From NCBI GenBank assembly GCA_963691655.1, contig OY829327.1, positions 68,026,079 through 68,090,078 on the forward strand: DNA of 64,000 nt, given 5' to 3'. Positions 1 through 11,792 of the stretch are shown here, piece after piece. The translations under genes were made by a program, and so were the position numbers. The notes under the pieces are model-generated. The model worked only from the letters and a program-made list of their open reading frames with translations. It did no database searches and had not been told where the DNA came from. Origin of the DNA: Toxonevra muliebris. Taxonomy: Eukaryota; Arthropoda; Insecta; Diptera; Pallopteridae. How positions within the stretch are numbered: position 1 is the first letter of the stretch; every line of letters begins with the position of its first letter.

Positions 1-612
1 ATTTCATGTTGTACCAATATTTACAAAAAAAATGTACCAAATGGGGGAAAATGTACCAATATAATAAATAACATTAAATGTTATTTATTAAGGATGTAGT
101 CTGGTGTTCAAGTTTAAAAAACTCAATTATTTTTTTTTTTAAATGTATTTCGAAAGTATATATTGAAAATATACTGTAAAAATTTCAGACCAAACCTCAA
201 AATATTAACGAAGTTATAGCTCATAGTCGAGAGCACCTGATGTGAAAACTTTATCTGTTGTTAAAACTTAAAAAGCGTTTTTCTCGAAACAACTTTTTTT
301 GACCGGCTCAAAGGTCTGAGAGAATTCTATAGAACCGATTGGGCTTAACTTTTAATGTGTTATTTTACACGCCACCGCTGGTAGTAGAATTGTTTATTTT
401 TAATCATTATTTCCTATTTTCACAACGATTTTCAACAAAAAATAAATATTTAAATTTTAACTTTTTCAACAAAAAATATTTTGAACATAAGTTTACAATT
501 CTTAATTATTATAAAAGCTAACTTTGCCTACAGAATGTACCAAATTTCAAAAAGATGTACCAAACGCAGAAAAATAGAAAAAATGTACCAGTTTTGTTAG
601 AATTGTACCAAA
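1..612. mobile_element. Unclassified repeat with GTACCAA-rich ends (cut by window start)
   Basis: The octamer TGTACCAA occurs three times in the first 60 bases and four times between about 535 and 612, all in the same orientation, while the AT-rich core between has none. Clustered short direct repeats near both ends are typical of subterminal transposase-binding sites. A related but distinct arrangement (GTACCTAA) lies at 32.6-33.0 kb on the opposite strand. No terminal inverted repeat or target duplication is visible because the left edge is outside the window. The 60-codon reading frame inside looks like chance. Confidence 0.4.
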
Positions 613-1021
613 GTGGCAACCGTGTCAGTAGCATCAATCAATTACCTTAAAGTTACAATTTTAATCAGAACTTTTGACAATAAATTGATAAATAGGTAAA
701 CGGAAAAACTGGAATTGGTGCAATATTTGGATATTTGGAAGTTAAGATTCCAGCATTATGATATGGGCCATTCGCAGACCAAAGTAACTCCAAAAAAAAA
801 TAACAATTTGCGTTTTAGTTCCTGGTAAAATTGTGAACAAATGAACGTTATTTACATTTTCGTATTTTTACAGATTGGACTTTTTGGATTTAAATGGTCC
901 AGACAAGAGACAGGTTCATAAAACTGAAATTCGTTTAAAATTTATATAAGGCTTTGGAATGAGAATCTATATTGAATGAGTTTGATTTAGTGTAATTCAA
1001 TTTTGACTCCCAACAAGTAGT
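613..1021. other. AT-rich sequence, nothing recognised
   Basis: No reading frame, inverted repeat or RNA gene was seen. Only poly-A/T tracts and low-complexity AT sequence are present. Confidence 0.5.
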
Positions 1022-1336
1022 CAGTTATCGCTAAACGTTTAGTGGTAGTGGGGTTTGATTTCCACTAGTTTAGTGGTAGTTGGGTTCGATTTATACTATC
1101 ATTAAACATTTAGTGGTATTGGAATATGTTGTTCACCACCTCTAACAGCGGGATTTGAATTCCACTACCACTAAAAGCTTAATGGTAATGGGATTTTATT
1201 CCTATTACCATTATGGGTTTAGTGGTATTTGATTTTTATTTCCACTGCCACTACAAGTTTAATGGTAGTGAAATTTGTTATCCACTACCACTGAACGTTT
1301 AGTGGTAATGGGGCCTTACTCACATTGGCACTAAAA
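1022..1336. repeat. Degenerate ~45-50 bp minisatellite with internal palindromes
   Basis: About six diverged units occur in tandem. Each contains a block like CCACTACCACTAAA followed by the reverse complement TTTAGTGGTAGTGG, so every unit can form a hairpin. Units differ by point changes and small indels, for example AAACGTTTAG, AAGCTTAATG and CAAGTTTAATG at the turn. No gene lies inside. Such arrays are often internal parts of DNA transposons, but no flanking ends were identified. Confidence 0.65.
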
Positions 1337-1496
1337 GTAGTGAAGAGCGAAATGGGTCAACGTGGGTCAATTGTGATGAATATAAGATGAGGCTAATAAA
1401 AATGCAAAATGTCAATAATTCTGTACTTAGGAAATGTAAATTTTATTTTATTTACAGCAAGCGCTGCTATATGCTATAAGAACTGGGTAAATTCAA

Positions 1497-1695
1497 TTAC
1501 ATTACAATACCAATTCCAATTCCAGGGAATTTGTAATTGGTACTTTTTATTTTCAATTCCTTAGTAATGGAATTAATAAAAGTTTCAATTCCATTGCAAG
1601 GAATTGTAATCGGCACTTTATACTGATTTATCTTTTTTACTGAGGTATATTCGAGCTGTATGCCGAAAATCCATCTCGGTAATAGGGAAGCCATA
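1497..1695. repeat. AATTCC-rich imperfect repeats
   Basis: The motif GGAATT/AATTCC recurs many times, with two similar halves (AATTCCAGGGAATTTGTAAT and AAGGAATTGTAATCGG) followed by near-identical GTACTTT and GCACTTT. The minus-strand 65-codon frame across it is a by-product of this repetition, not a gene. Confidence 0.4.
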
Positions 1696-1924
1696 ATTGC
1701 TGACGGTAATTAGGTGGCAAAAGCTTCATCTTCAACATACAGCTACTCACGTGAGACACCACATACAATTGCGTTAAACATAAAAATATAAGTCCTTGCT
1801 CATGCTAAACACTTTTTTCTTATACACATTATTTTAATATATGTACAGTAACCAAAACGATAACATAACAAATAAAATTTAATTCAATCACAAATAGAAA
1901 AATTTCAGTGTTTATACTTGTATT

Positions 1925-2395
1925 CCTTTTTATGAAAGTCACACTAAAAATGGGACACCTGAAAGATCGTAGGCGAATTTTGGGGAATGGGGAGTATTTT
2001 CGATATATTGTTGATTTGTCATTACTCTCAATTACTGCTTGAAGACGTCAAATAGTTTTTTGCAAAAAGAAGGCTCAATATTTTGTCATTCCCCTATAAC
2101 CGTTTTTTAAGGCAGCAATGTTGTTAAGGTTCCTTTTAGTTATTCTTTTCTTTAATTCCGCTCACAAGTGTTCTATAACGTTAAGGTCCGTAAAGGTAAA
2201 ATACAAAAATGTCTTTTATGCCAAGCTTTTCTGAGCTCTCACGAACATTTTCCTTCAAAATGTCAATACAATATTTTCCGTTCATTATACCTTTTACAAA
2301 ATGTATTTTGCCAACGCCTGACGCAGGCATGCAGCCCCATATCGTAATTGATCCTCCACCATGTTTAAATTTCCCATTACTGGCTCTTCACTTCT
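1925..2395 (-). pseudogene. Tc1-like transposase fragment, decayed
   Basis: Read on the minus strand, 2395 to about 2180 gives the Tc1 core: KHGGGSI, a GCM.ASGVGK block and GIMNGKYCIDIL, which match the region around the first catalytic Asp to the strand before the second. After FYLYGP the frame is lost, and the QDNDPKHTA-type segment carrying the second Asp is missing. The C-terminal part resumes in another frame as NVIEHLWAELKKR, which contains the family's third catalytic acidic position, then R.LQAVI near 2040. There are several stops and shifts and a deletion of a catalytic residue, so it is inactive. Tc1/mariner elements move by DDE cut-and-paste at TA. The sequence CACACTAAAAATGGGACA near 1950 may be a remnant of an element end; no matching second end was found. 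Confidence 0.75.
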
Positions 2396-2407
2396 TTTCT
2401 TTTTAAG

Positions 2408-2935
2408 AGGGTTGTCTGGGGTAATAGGTTAAAAAACTCGGAAAGGTTTTTTTTATTACATTGCTTCAATAACGCCTCTAAAATATGTATATAAGCGACT
2501 TTTTTTAAATTCACAGTTTATTGAAAATTATAGGTGTAAAAGTGATCATGCATACTTGAACTTTCAAACACGTTTTTCTCAAAACTTTATTTCCTCAAAT
2601 GCCACGATATCTCCAAAATGATTGAGCTCAAATTTTCATGATATTTTCATGACATCTTCAGTACATTTATAGTAGCCCTAATCAGGATCAATGTGATTTT
2701 TGCCATAGTTTTTTCTTTTAATTTGAAACAGAAAAAAGAAAAAATGACGAAAATCAAATTTCAATACTCTGTCAAAAACTAGATTTTTAATATTTAGACT
2801 TAATTCTGGTAGGATGTCTCAATTTTGTTTTTTAGCGAGCAGAACAGCTGGAATCATATCATCTATCGTCCAACTTTTTTTGAGACGGGTGTCGTTCTAG
2901 AGATTTATAGTTGATTTAACTATATACCGCTACCC
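2408..2935. repeat. AT-rich interspersed repeat, related to 85-320
   Basis: The left edge GTTGTCTGGGGTAATAGG followed by TTAAAAAACTC resembles GTAGTCTGGTGTTCAAG and TTTAAAAAACTC at about 97. Both are followed by T-rich sequence and a CGTTTTTCTC block (near 273 and 2570). This suggests two members of one dispersed family. No coding content is visible. Confidence 0.4.
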
Positions 2936-2939
2936 GTAT

Positions 2940-3160
2940 TCTTCATGCACGTATTTCCACTTTGGCCGCAATTGAGTTTTTTTGCTTACATTGTATAAAA
3001 TCACCTCAGAATTCGTAAAGAAATAAGTTCTCAGCGAGTTCGTATGAAAAAAATATAGAGTAAATTTTTCAACCTTTTATCTCCACTTGAACACGAAACT
3101 TTTTTGTGTTTTCTGAGAAATGGTACTTTTGGAGATAAGTGGTTGAAAAATAGAGGTAAC
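2940..3160. repeat. Dispersed repeat, inverted copy at 38.85-39.08 kb
   Basis: The reverse complement aligns for about 220 bp with 38860-39080, sharing AAAGTACCATTTCTCAG, ACTCGCTGAGAACTTATT and GGTGATTTTATACAAT, with scattered changes. The 39-kb copy lies inside a TA-flanked element, so this is probably a fragment of the same family. Confidence 0.6.
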
Positions 3161-4202
3161 GATATGTTAAAGCGAAAAATTTTAAAAATTTTGTATTTTC
3201 AGATTTTTATTTTTTTATATTTTAAAAATCGTTCGGTCTTCAGCTTCGGCCGAAGGGAAGAGGAAGGGCCGAGGTTCGGCTTAGGCCAAAAAACCCCTTC
3301 GGTCGCACTCTATACCATATTAAAACTTGAAAATTTTTTTTAGCTGATCGAATTTGATCTTCCGGCCGACGGTTAAAGCTCCAATAGCAATCACAAAAAT
3401 TAGCAAGTACAATTTTTTTTTTGCATGAGACATGAGAATGGTTTTCTCTGTATTTTTAATGGGTTAAATCTAAATCCGTTATTTTCATAGCATGTTTAGT
3501 TATCCATATAAGTGAAGTCATAGTTCAAAAATGCGTGACGAGTCAAAGTTAAGCAGGACTTCAATATCGTTTGCACTTTCAGCTCGGTGCAAATTAATAC
3601 CTTATTGCCCTATCTCCTTTTTGATATAAAATAATTGAACTATTGTTCGATGAAAAAGTTATTATTTTCCCACAATAAACAAAACCAATTTTACGTAAAT
3701 CATTATTTACGAAACCTGTAATATTACAAATATTAACTCTTTCAAGCGGAATAGAAATCAGTAAAATCGAATTTCGGTTTGTGGTTCGAGAATTTTGTGA
3801 TTTAAATTTTAAATCCGCAAGTAGAAGTTATGCATTGAATGCATTTGTACTTTATGTAACACAAAAAGATTTTATTTTTTAATAAATAAAATTTACAAGG
3901 TAGAAATGTACATACATATATATGTACAGTTGCGGCCAATAAAAAGGCGCCGACAATTTTGTAGAGTTTAATTATTTTTTTCTTTAAAACAAGTTAAGCT
4001 AGTAGAACTTTAAATTTTCATACACATATTTATTAGAGTCATATTTTTTTTTTTTGTCTTTACCAATTTCAACATATATTAATTATACATAGTACCGAGC
4101 ATTGTTTGTAAATCCTTCAATTTAGAATGATCTTTCTTCTTCGCCTCCCCTTTAAAAAATATATATTGTAGTATATTCTCTACTAGTTAAAGTTGGTTAA
4201 CT
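3161..4202. other. No gene seen; one GC-rich palindromic patch
   Basis: The stretch is mostly AT-rich. At about 3235-3345 there is a GC-rich patch with the palindrome CTTCGGCCGAAG, GCCGAGGTTCGGC and TTCGGTCGC, followed by AGCTGATCGAATTTGATC. A similar patch (GACCGAAGG, GCCGAACTTCGG, then AGCTGGATCAAATTT) occurs at 45065-45175, so it is likely part of a dispersed repeat. No reading frame is credible. Confidence 0.4.
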
Positions 4203-5033
4203 GAGCTGACCAGGGCCGTAGCCCGGATTTTTTTTCGGGGGGGGCGGGGGGGGGGAGGGGGTTCATTCGAAGAAAATTGACATTGACTTGCCATTACTGA
4301 TGATGAGCCTGACCTCAAAAAAATTACCAAAAAAAAACTAAATATAGCCAGAGGCTCATTTTTCAAATGATTATCAATGGGAATTCGGGCCATGATAAGG
4401 AATCCGGATGAGGATGGCTTATATTCCTGCACTTACTGCATTGAGTAATAATAGGTTAAAGAATTAATTACATTTTGAGATTGTTTCCTAAAACTTTAAA
4501 GCTGATCCACTACTACTGCCCTACATGGGCTTTGCGAATAAAATGGTTCCTAGTGTTTGTGAATGAATTTTTTATACTGAACACGAATCTGTGGTCAAAA
4601 ATTTCCCATCACGCCAGGTTTTAGAAAAAATGGGATGGAAAACCCTAAAATAGAATTTTTGGCCATTTTTAACAATTTGGAGAGCTGAACATTGGCGTGC
4701 TACAAACTTCGAAATCCTGAAATTATAGGCTGAATCATGCCCTATCAAATGAGCCCTAAACCCGAAACTGTAAATCAAAAACAGTTACTGACCTAGAAAA
4801 ACTATAAATGCAGAATTCATCAGCATCACCTTCTCTTTTTGTATCCAAAGTCAAACCTCATGTCAATGAAAACAAATCGGATCTAGTCGCATAGTGTAAG
4901 TAAGATTTCAAATTTATTTTTTTTTATATTTGACTTTTTAGAAAAAAACCGATTGAAGTAAAAAATATTTAAAAACTGTTCAATAGGTTCAGAACCCCCA
5001 AAACCTCCCCCTAAATACGGCCTTGGAGCTGAC
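4203..5033. mobile_element. Non-autonomous hAT element with perfect 8-bp target duplication
   Basis: The element spans 4211-5025 (815 bp). Its left end reads CAGGGCCGTAGCC and its right end, reverse-complemented, CAAGGCCGTATTT, giving short inverted repeats starting CARGGCCGTA. It is flanked by an identical 8-bp duplication GAGCTGAC at 4203-4210 and 5026-5033, the hallmark of hAT insertion. Just inside each end lies a G-rich (left) or C-rich (right) run, very unlike the surrounding AT-rich DNA. The interior has only short frames with no hAT transposase motif, so it would depend on a partner element. The perfect duplication suggests a fairly young insertion. Confidence 0.85.
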
Positions 5034-5798
5034 CAATCCAAAATTTTCAGATAATTGTTTTTTCGAAATTCGGAGCTTATAAGCTTTTTATAATTTTTTA
5101 GCAGAAATATATAGGGGAATGTCGTCTATGTTGGAACACTATCAAGGATTGCAAGATCTTTCCAACCGTATGCAAAATTCGGCATACAGCAAAGTTATGA
5201 GCAAAAGTCAAATGGGGTTCTAACTGTTAATTATTGTGGAAGTCCACTTCTTGGCAACCAAAGCCATTACTATTAAATCGATATTGTAGCTCGATTTGGC
5301 ATTCTAGCCTTACGTCTAAAAATCTTTCTTCTAGGCGCCACAATAATTGCTATGTGATGCCGCGTGATCATTGTTTATATAATAAATATATGTATTAACT
5401 TTTAAAGTTTTAGCTCCACTCATTATATATATGATTATCAAACAGATATGATTACACCAATAGTCGTTGTATTTTTATTGGCCGTTATTGTATATAGCAC
5501 TGCCAACTCATTTGTGTTGTTTGTTGCTTTTATTACATTTTTGTAAAACGCATATGCTGCCCGCACCACAGTAGGCGAAAACGGAATGAATTTACGGGTA
5601 TACCGATATATTGCTGGCATTTCCTTTGAATACACAACGGTAGCAGTATAACATTTAGTTCTATTGCAACTTTACAGAGGGCGTTGTTCCGTTGTGTTTC
5701 CGCTCATCTGACATTTAATTCTAATTTATGCGAATAGCGAAACGAAAATATTATCCGTAGGTGTCCTAAATGTAATTGTGTATATGTATGTGTGTATA
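5034..5798. other. AT-rich sequence, nothing recognised
   Basis: No credible frame or repeat ends were found. A 65-codon minus frame around 5438-5635 has no recognisable content. Confidence 0.4.
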
Positions 5799-5957
5799 AG
5801 TGTATGCACTAGTGGATCCATACTATTTTTAAGGGGGGTTTTATTATTTTCGTCTTTTTTTTATTCATAGCCAACGATCAAAATGTATGAGATTTTCATG
5901 GGTTAGGGGGGAGTGGGGAACGCAAAAACCCCCCTAGGTTCCGCTAATGTTGGTATG
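5799..5957. mobile_element. Small hAT-like MITE
   Basis: The element spans 5807-5949 (143 bp). Left end CACTAGTGGATCC and right end (reverse complement) CATTAGCGGAACC form an imperfect inverted repeat; each is followed within 20 bases by GGGGGGTTTT. Flanks AGTGTATG and TTGGTATG share their last five bases, consistent with a decayed 8-bp duplication. Ends of this kind with G-runs are common in insect hAT MITEs. Confidence 0.6.
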
Positions 5958-5961
5958 TGTA

Positions 5962-5992
5962 TCTACATATATATATATATATACATATGTGT
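5962..5992. repeat. (TA)n-type microsatellite
   Basis: An uninterrupted TA tract flanked by ACATATG units. Confidence 0.8.
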
Positions 5993-6142
5993 ATTTTCCG
6001 AACTCGCATATAAATATATATATGTAAATGAAATATCCAATGTGGTATTTATGTATTCAAAAAACAATTAATGTAAATATTAGCGAATCCATAATTTTTA
6101 TTTCGGTCGTACATAGTATGGGTGAAACAAATTGAAACAGGT

Positions 6143-7522
6143 TTAACACGTTGAGTGCCGTATGAGACCAACGTAGTCAAGTTTGGACCAGGGTACCATT
6201 TTATGGCCTGTTCAAAAATGAAGAAACGTACAGTTTTTTGTATATCTTTTTATTATACTTTTAATTATTTATACATATGTGTATTTTTATTTACATAGTA
6301 GATAAATTTTTCGGATTCTGAATCATTTTGTAAAAGTCGAAGAAACATTGAAGGCAGCATTGTTTTTCACAAGCAATACATTTCAGTAGAGTCTGCGGTG
6401 TTTTTCTGCTAGCCTCATTCTTATAGGGAAGTGCAACTGGAAAGAAAAATCGATTTTCGACTTTTGAATTGATCAGAAATTCCAAGTCGATTAATCGACT
6501 TTTTAAGTTCATGAAAATCGATTAACCGACTTTTTTCGAATTTTTGTTGCATGGAATAAAAAAAATACAAAACAAGAGAATTTTGATATGGATTATTTAT
6601 GTATGTATGTGTATACAATATATGAGCCGTTGTGTGCGAGTCAAAACCAGATTGGTTTTGTAGAAGTGCTGTTCAAAGTGGGGTTCTTGTAAAATTTGTT
6701 TTCCAGATTTATAGGCAGCTTTATTGAACACATATCCAACTTATTATTTTTATTGAATGGTGTATAAAATAAGTAATTTAAAGTAAATGGTTTGTATTAA
6801 ATGGCATACAGTTTATATGACCTTAGTGCAACCAGCCGATCCCTTCTAATAAATAATATAAAAAGCAGAAACTAATTCTCTCTATGTACATGCAATACTA
6901 TGCAAAATAAGTTCCTATAAATTAACACTTAAAAATTCAACGCTGTTGTAAAATGAATAATAGTATCAAAACAAATGATCTTAATTCTTCTGCCATGGGA
7001 TAGCCTATGGATGTGTGAAGTATAATAATACACAGCAGGCTAAAGAGGGACACTATTTTAAAATACAATTTCAAAAATTACTAGTGCATAAAGCTTACAT
7101 GCATGTGCAGCAAATCCACAATTGGAAAATTTTTATAAAATATAAAATAAATGTGGGAACTGAATTGGTAGCTTTAAAAAAATTTTACACCAAAAGTCGA
7201 AAGTAAAAGTCGACTTTCGATCAAGTTTGGCAATTTAAAGTCGATCATAAAAAGTTGAAATTTGAATGAATGCAATAAGGGAAGTCTTATATGAATGACA
7301 CGTTATTCGCATACGGCACATAAGTATTTACAATCAATCTCCTGGCCGTTTGAGACCAACGTGTCACGATAAATAAAAATGGCTGAATTCCTTGGCTATT
7401 TCAAATATTTCAATGAAAATGAATATTTAAAATATATATCTTTCTACCATATTTTGTAAAAAAAATTATGGTGGCCGGTGGGGTCATTTTTTAGTCTTAT
7501 ATGGTGGCACTCAACGTGTCAA
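6143..7522. mobile_element. TTAA-flanked (piggyBac-type) non-autonomous element, copy 1
   Basis: The body is 6147-7518. Left end CACGTTGAGTGCCGTATGAG follows TTAA (6143-6146). The right end is GGCACTCAACGTG, an exact 13-bp inverted match, followed by TCAA, one change from TTAA. TTAA target sites are characteristic of piggyBac. The right-hand 250 bp (CATACGGCACATAAG, ATCAATCTCCTGG, ATTCCTTGGCT, TTATGGT.GCCGG) is nearly the same as the right-hand 250 bp of 42576-44522, proving a family. GTATGAGACCAAC-like motifs recur near both ends. At 6622 an inserted TGAGCCGTTGTGTGC motif matches the end of the 20.2-kb MITE. No transposase is encoded. Confidence 0.8.
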
Positions 7523-8620
7523 TTCTTAGATTAGGCAGAACTCAAATAAAGGAAAAAACCAAACATCTCGTTGGCTAGCAAAGGAGTTTTTTTCTTTACG
7601 TGGTTCAGATTAAACATAAAACTTCCACTCTTATAGTATTGTATTACTTAGAAACTTGAAACTCCTAAAGATGTGGCTAAAAATAATGCTGCTTCCCTAA
7701 AAGAAACTAAAAAGAACCGCTGAACCAAAACTTAGTGTTTTATTATCTCTAACAATTTGAATTTGTATTGATGGTAGTTTAGGTTGTAACAAAAACGGTT
7801 CATTGCTCTTCTTCCTCATCCGAAAATTTTGATTTTGGTTTCTCCGAACGGTGCGAACGGTAAAAAATCGACCACAGAGGCGTGATCAGTGAAATTAATC
7901 TAGAAGACTTCTTCAATATAATTGACAGCAAAATTTAATTTACCTTAATTCAGTAATGAACGGATAGAAAAAAATAAGTTTTTTTTATGAAATATTTAAT
8001 TTAGAGTGGAAATGGATATGGTCAATGATATGAGGGCAGGCTAGCCAAATGAAATCATTTTGTATCTATGCATGAATGTTAAGCCATTTCTATCTTGCTA
8101 GTTTACTGGTTTTCAAAAATTGATAATTCAAATCAGTTAGAATCGGTCCCTCAAGAAAAACTATATGAATTACAAAAATTGCTGATCCTGCTATTGAAGA
8201 ATTTTGACAAAGTTGTTTTGTTTCTTATAATTCAGAAGTGGAAAAAAAAACAAAAAAAGTAATCCTTATAGGATACGCTTTCAGCACATATTTATACGCC
8301 ACTCTATATTCGTTTTGCTTTTATTTTAATTTTGTATATATTCCTTTACTGCTGTTGGGTTGTCGCTATTTTTATTTGAAGTGGTAAAAATAACAATCGT
8401 TAAGAATCTATTCAAAAGAAAAGTAAATGATTTCTCTGTCTACTTGCTATTTAAATTTATAATTTACTTAAAGATAATAGAAATTTAATAAAAATAGGCG
8501 CCTACACAAAATTTATTCCTACATTAGCAAAAGTAATAAATATATAGGCTTTAATATTAAACAACCCCAAAAAAAAAACGAAAGCAGAGTGAAGCTAATA
8601 ACCGGAATAAATGAGTGTCA
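7523..8620. other. AT-rich sequence, nothing recognised
   Basis: No coding signal, inverted-repeat element or RNA gene was identified. It contains a few poly-A runs. Confidence 0.4.
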
Positions 8621-8621
8621 A

Positions 8622-8693
8622 CACATACACTCACTCACTCACTAACAAATGTATATTTATACGCGCGCACAAACACACATACACACACACACA
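8622..8693. repeat. CACT and CA microsatellites
   Basis: ACTC repeats at about 8625-8643 and a CA-rich tract at 8668-8693. The CA tract forms the last codons of the minus-strand frame of the adjoining candidate exon. Confidence 0.8.
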
Positions 8694-8913
8694 GTGAAAT
8701 AAAGAAAATCACTTAATTCGTTTTTAAAAGCTTCTGTGGCCGTTGAAACACCAAAAGGAAAGTGGGTGTGCGATCCTTGAAGAATATCATAATAATCATC
8801 GCCGTCATCTTCATTACAGTCGTTATGGTAGGGAAATGTATGCCAATGCCAGATGGAGTAAAAACGTTGAATGAAGCCTTGTGACACCTTGTTCCAGAAA
8901 ATCACATACAAAC
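8657..8913 (-). CDS. Candidate coding exon, minus strand, unidentified
   Basis: On the minus strand a pyrimidine-rich stretch ending TTTATTTTAG (AG at 8914-8915) precedes an open frame of 84 codons to a TAA at 8657-8659. In that frame it starts with two bases completing a codon and reads LYVIFWNKVSQGFIQRF, then an acidic patch NEDDGDDYYD. The final codons run through a CA microsatellite, which is unusual for coding DNA. A second frame is open for 29 codons to a stop at 8823-8825 (FVCDFLEQGVTRLHS). No protein family is recognised and there is no upstream partner exon that can be joined with certainty. It could be a terminal exon or a chance frame beside a chance acceptor. Confidence 0.3.
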
Positions 8914-10270
8914 CTAAAATAAACTCAAAGAAACGTGGTGGGAAATGTGTTTAATTATGTGTTTGTGTATTTGCTTCTGAATGAGCGTGGGCTTAATGCC
9001 ACAACAAACAATATGCAGCAGCCAATTTACTATGTAGATAAACATATATATAGGTATATGTATGTATGTATGATATGTATGCTTATTAAGCTAGCATAAA
9101 GTTTACTTCTATTTGTAAATGTTTATGTTGAGGAAATGCTCCAAATCGCTGTACAAGTTATGCCCTTGCGGCTTAAAAAGAGTTAAACAAAACATTATGG
9201 GTGCAATCATCGTTTGTATATAATTTTCATTTTCTGTTATCGAATGAACTATACGCTTGTTGCATACACTTTGCTTACAAACAGATTCAAAGTTTTTATT
9301 TTTTCCCTTAGCAAAAGTTGGGTTAAAACCAAAAAATATCGTCAATGAATTCATCACTATACATGATATTATAAAGGAACCATTATTGGCTAGTGAAAAG
9401 GATGCCTATATGATTTCACAGCATATGGAAATTGGGCGTGGCTGACGATTTTTAATACTAGTCTTTCAAGCGAAAGCGCCACATTTTTTAATTTATGAGA
9501 GGTCCGAATCTTTTTTTTTGCACACGCGCCTGACAAGTACTATGTAACCTTCCCGATTTCCTTATAAACTAAACATACCGAATTTTCAATCGTCTACGGT
9601 GTATTAAATTTTTAAATCTAGTGCTTGCGATAGGAATTGATTTTATCATGATACTTAACTATACTATCCCTCAAATCACCCCATCTATAAAAGCCAAAAA
9701 ATAAAATTAAATACATTACCAAAAAAAAAAACAGCAAACACTACAAAAAGCAAAAAGCAAACACATATAAACGCAAAAAGTTTCATTTCCGTTTTATGAA
9801 TGAAAAACTGCGCCCCTATTTACTCTTCATGCACATAGTATATACTGTACACCAGTCCCCAGAGAACCACCCCGGCAACTTGCAGCTTAATTTACGTGCG
9901 CGCGTGAAATTTCAATTTTATGAATGAAAATATCACATTGACCTTGGATAGTGCGGAATGAGAGATTTCTGGGTGGATGCGCTTTCACTCGCAATTACCA
10001 TTCCATTTATTTTTACTTAGGGTTGCAGCTTGTACATACATATATGTACGTATATTCGAAATTCGAATTAACTTTCGACTAGAAATTGGAGCTGCGCGAA
10101 ATTTTCTATTGCGCATGCTCCCCTTTATCCCCTCTTTCTAAAATTTATGAATGATTTCTCTCAAAATTTTGTTTTTATCAATGAATTTGCACATTTGCAC
10201 AAACCCAGCCTTGAGGCGTATGGCTTCCCCTGCTTTTCAAGGTCGTCGCTACTTTTATACTAACCATTGT

Positions 10271-10303
10271 GTACGTATGTGTGTGTGCGTGCGTGTGTGT
10301 GTC
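10271..10303. repeat. (GT)n microsatellite
   Basis: GTGTGTGTGCGTGCGTGTGTGTGT-type tract; the overlapping plus-strand frames are artefacts of it. Confidence 0.8.
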
Positions 10304-11660
10304 AGAATGCTTTGCCTTGGAAATTCTGGTCGGCCATATTATTCTGTTGCTCAGAAATCGATTTTAATGTGTTTATAAATTTTTTTTATTTCACTTTAAG
10401 CATTTCTTGGTTTTGTTGTTGGTGTTTACTTCTGGGCGGCGGCTCTCAAGTAATTACGTATGTATGAGTTGAGTTTTTTGTTTTTTGGCTGTAGCAAATT
10501 TTGCGCTGTTGCATATACATTTTTTTAGTTTGTTTGTTGGCACATTGTGAAAAACCATATTGTATTGTTATGTAATATCATATCTTGATTTCATCTTGTT
10601 ATAATTTTTTGTTAAGTAATTTTCGTAATGAATTAAGAAAATCAATACGATGCCCACACGCGTAATTTTTTTTTTCTAATTAATATTCTTCATACGCTCT
10701 GGTGTTCCATAATTTATAATTTGTAATGCAGTAGACACTCAAAAAAGTTAATTCAGTTTTATCGAGAAATTCATCAAATTAAGGATTTTGGGCAAATTAT
10801 TTTCGTTATTCAACGATTATGTTGCAAGAATCGTGTCCCATTCAACCAAATTATTTAAGAAGAAATGTTTCAAAACATTTTTATTCAAGTCAAATTGTTT
10901 TACAAAATCAACTTTTGACATATTTTTATATGGAATAAAAGCCAAAAAGTCAACTATTAAATTCGAAATCGCTTTTAGTTTGATAATTGGTATAGTCGTT
11001 TAAGATAAAACATTAAAAAGTCCTCGGAAGTTTAGATAAACATTTTTACTAATCGAATTTATTTATTTTTTTTGGCGTAAATGTGTAAAATATTTAAAGC
11101 CGTTTACTGGTATAAAATGTTGAACTTATCAATTACTTTTAACAAAATAATGCAATTAAACTTAGATGAAATTTTGGTTATTAACAAAAAAAAAAAAACA
11201 TGATTTTGTTTTTGTTATTTAATTTTTTTATTAATAATTAAAAAATAGTCATTATTGAGGGCTGATTTAGCAACTTTTGCGGCGTCGTTGTTCTAGCTAG
11301 TATTAGATGAAAACTGAAAACTACTTGAGAAAAGTATCAAGTTATTAAAAAAAAATTGGCCGCTATTACAAAATAGTTCAGTATACATTTGCAACAATAC
11401 GTTTACTTAAAAACTTAAAAACAAATACAAAATGCTAAACTAAAATTCCTGTCAAAGTGAAATATTTCAGTATTTAAAAAAGATTAATGTATATAAAAAA
11501 TAAAAATTGTGTTCGTTATATTTTTGCTGGGGCTTATTGAACAAAGATTGGAGTTAAACTAGTTTGAAAATTGAAATTTTCTAGATAGTTTCAAAAATTG
11601 TTGTTCAACTAATCGAATTTCGTTTTGTGCGCATTTATGACCATACTCTTAATTTCCCTA

Positions 11661-11792
11661 GTTCAGCGCCCTATAGTAAATTTTATGGAAAGTATTTTTG
11701 TAGGAAAATATTAACCTTCTATCTACCTTGATTATGCCAAATGGGACAAAAAAAATTTAGCATCAAATCAATTCTACTGTAGGTCACTGAAC
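11661..11792. mobile_element. Small inverted-repeat element with GTTCAG ends
   Basis: Left end GTTCAGCGCCCTATAGTAAA and right end (reverse complement) GTTCAGTGACCTACAGTAGA form an imperfect 20-bp inverted repeat around about 90 bp. The same terminus GTTCAGTGACCTATAGTAAA is present at 47259, and a similar GTTCAGCGACCT at 43854, so this is a dispersed MITE-like family. No target duplication is clear. Confidence 0.5.

Noticed and set aside
7015..7206. 63-codon plus-strand frame as a gene
   Set aside because: It lies inside a non-autonomous TTAA element, is Lys/Asn-rich from AT bias and has no motif.
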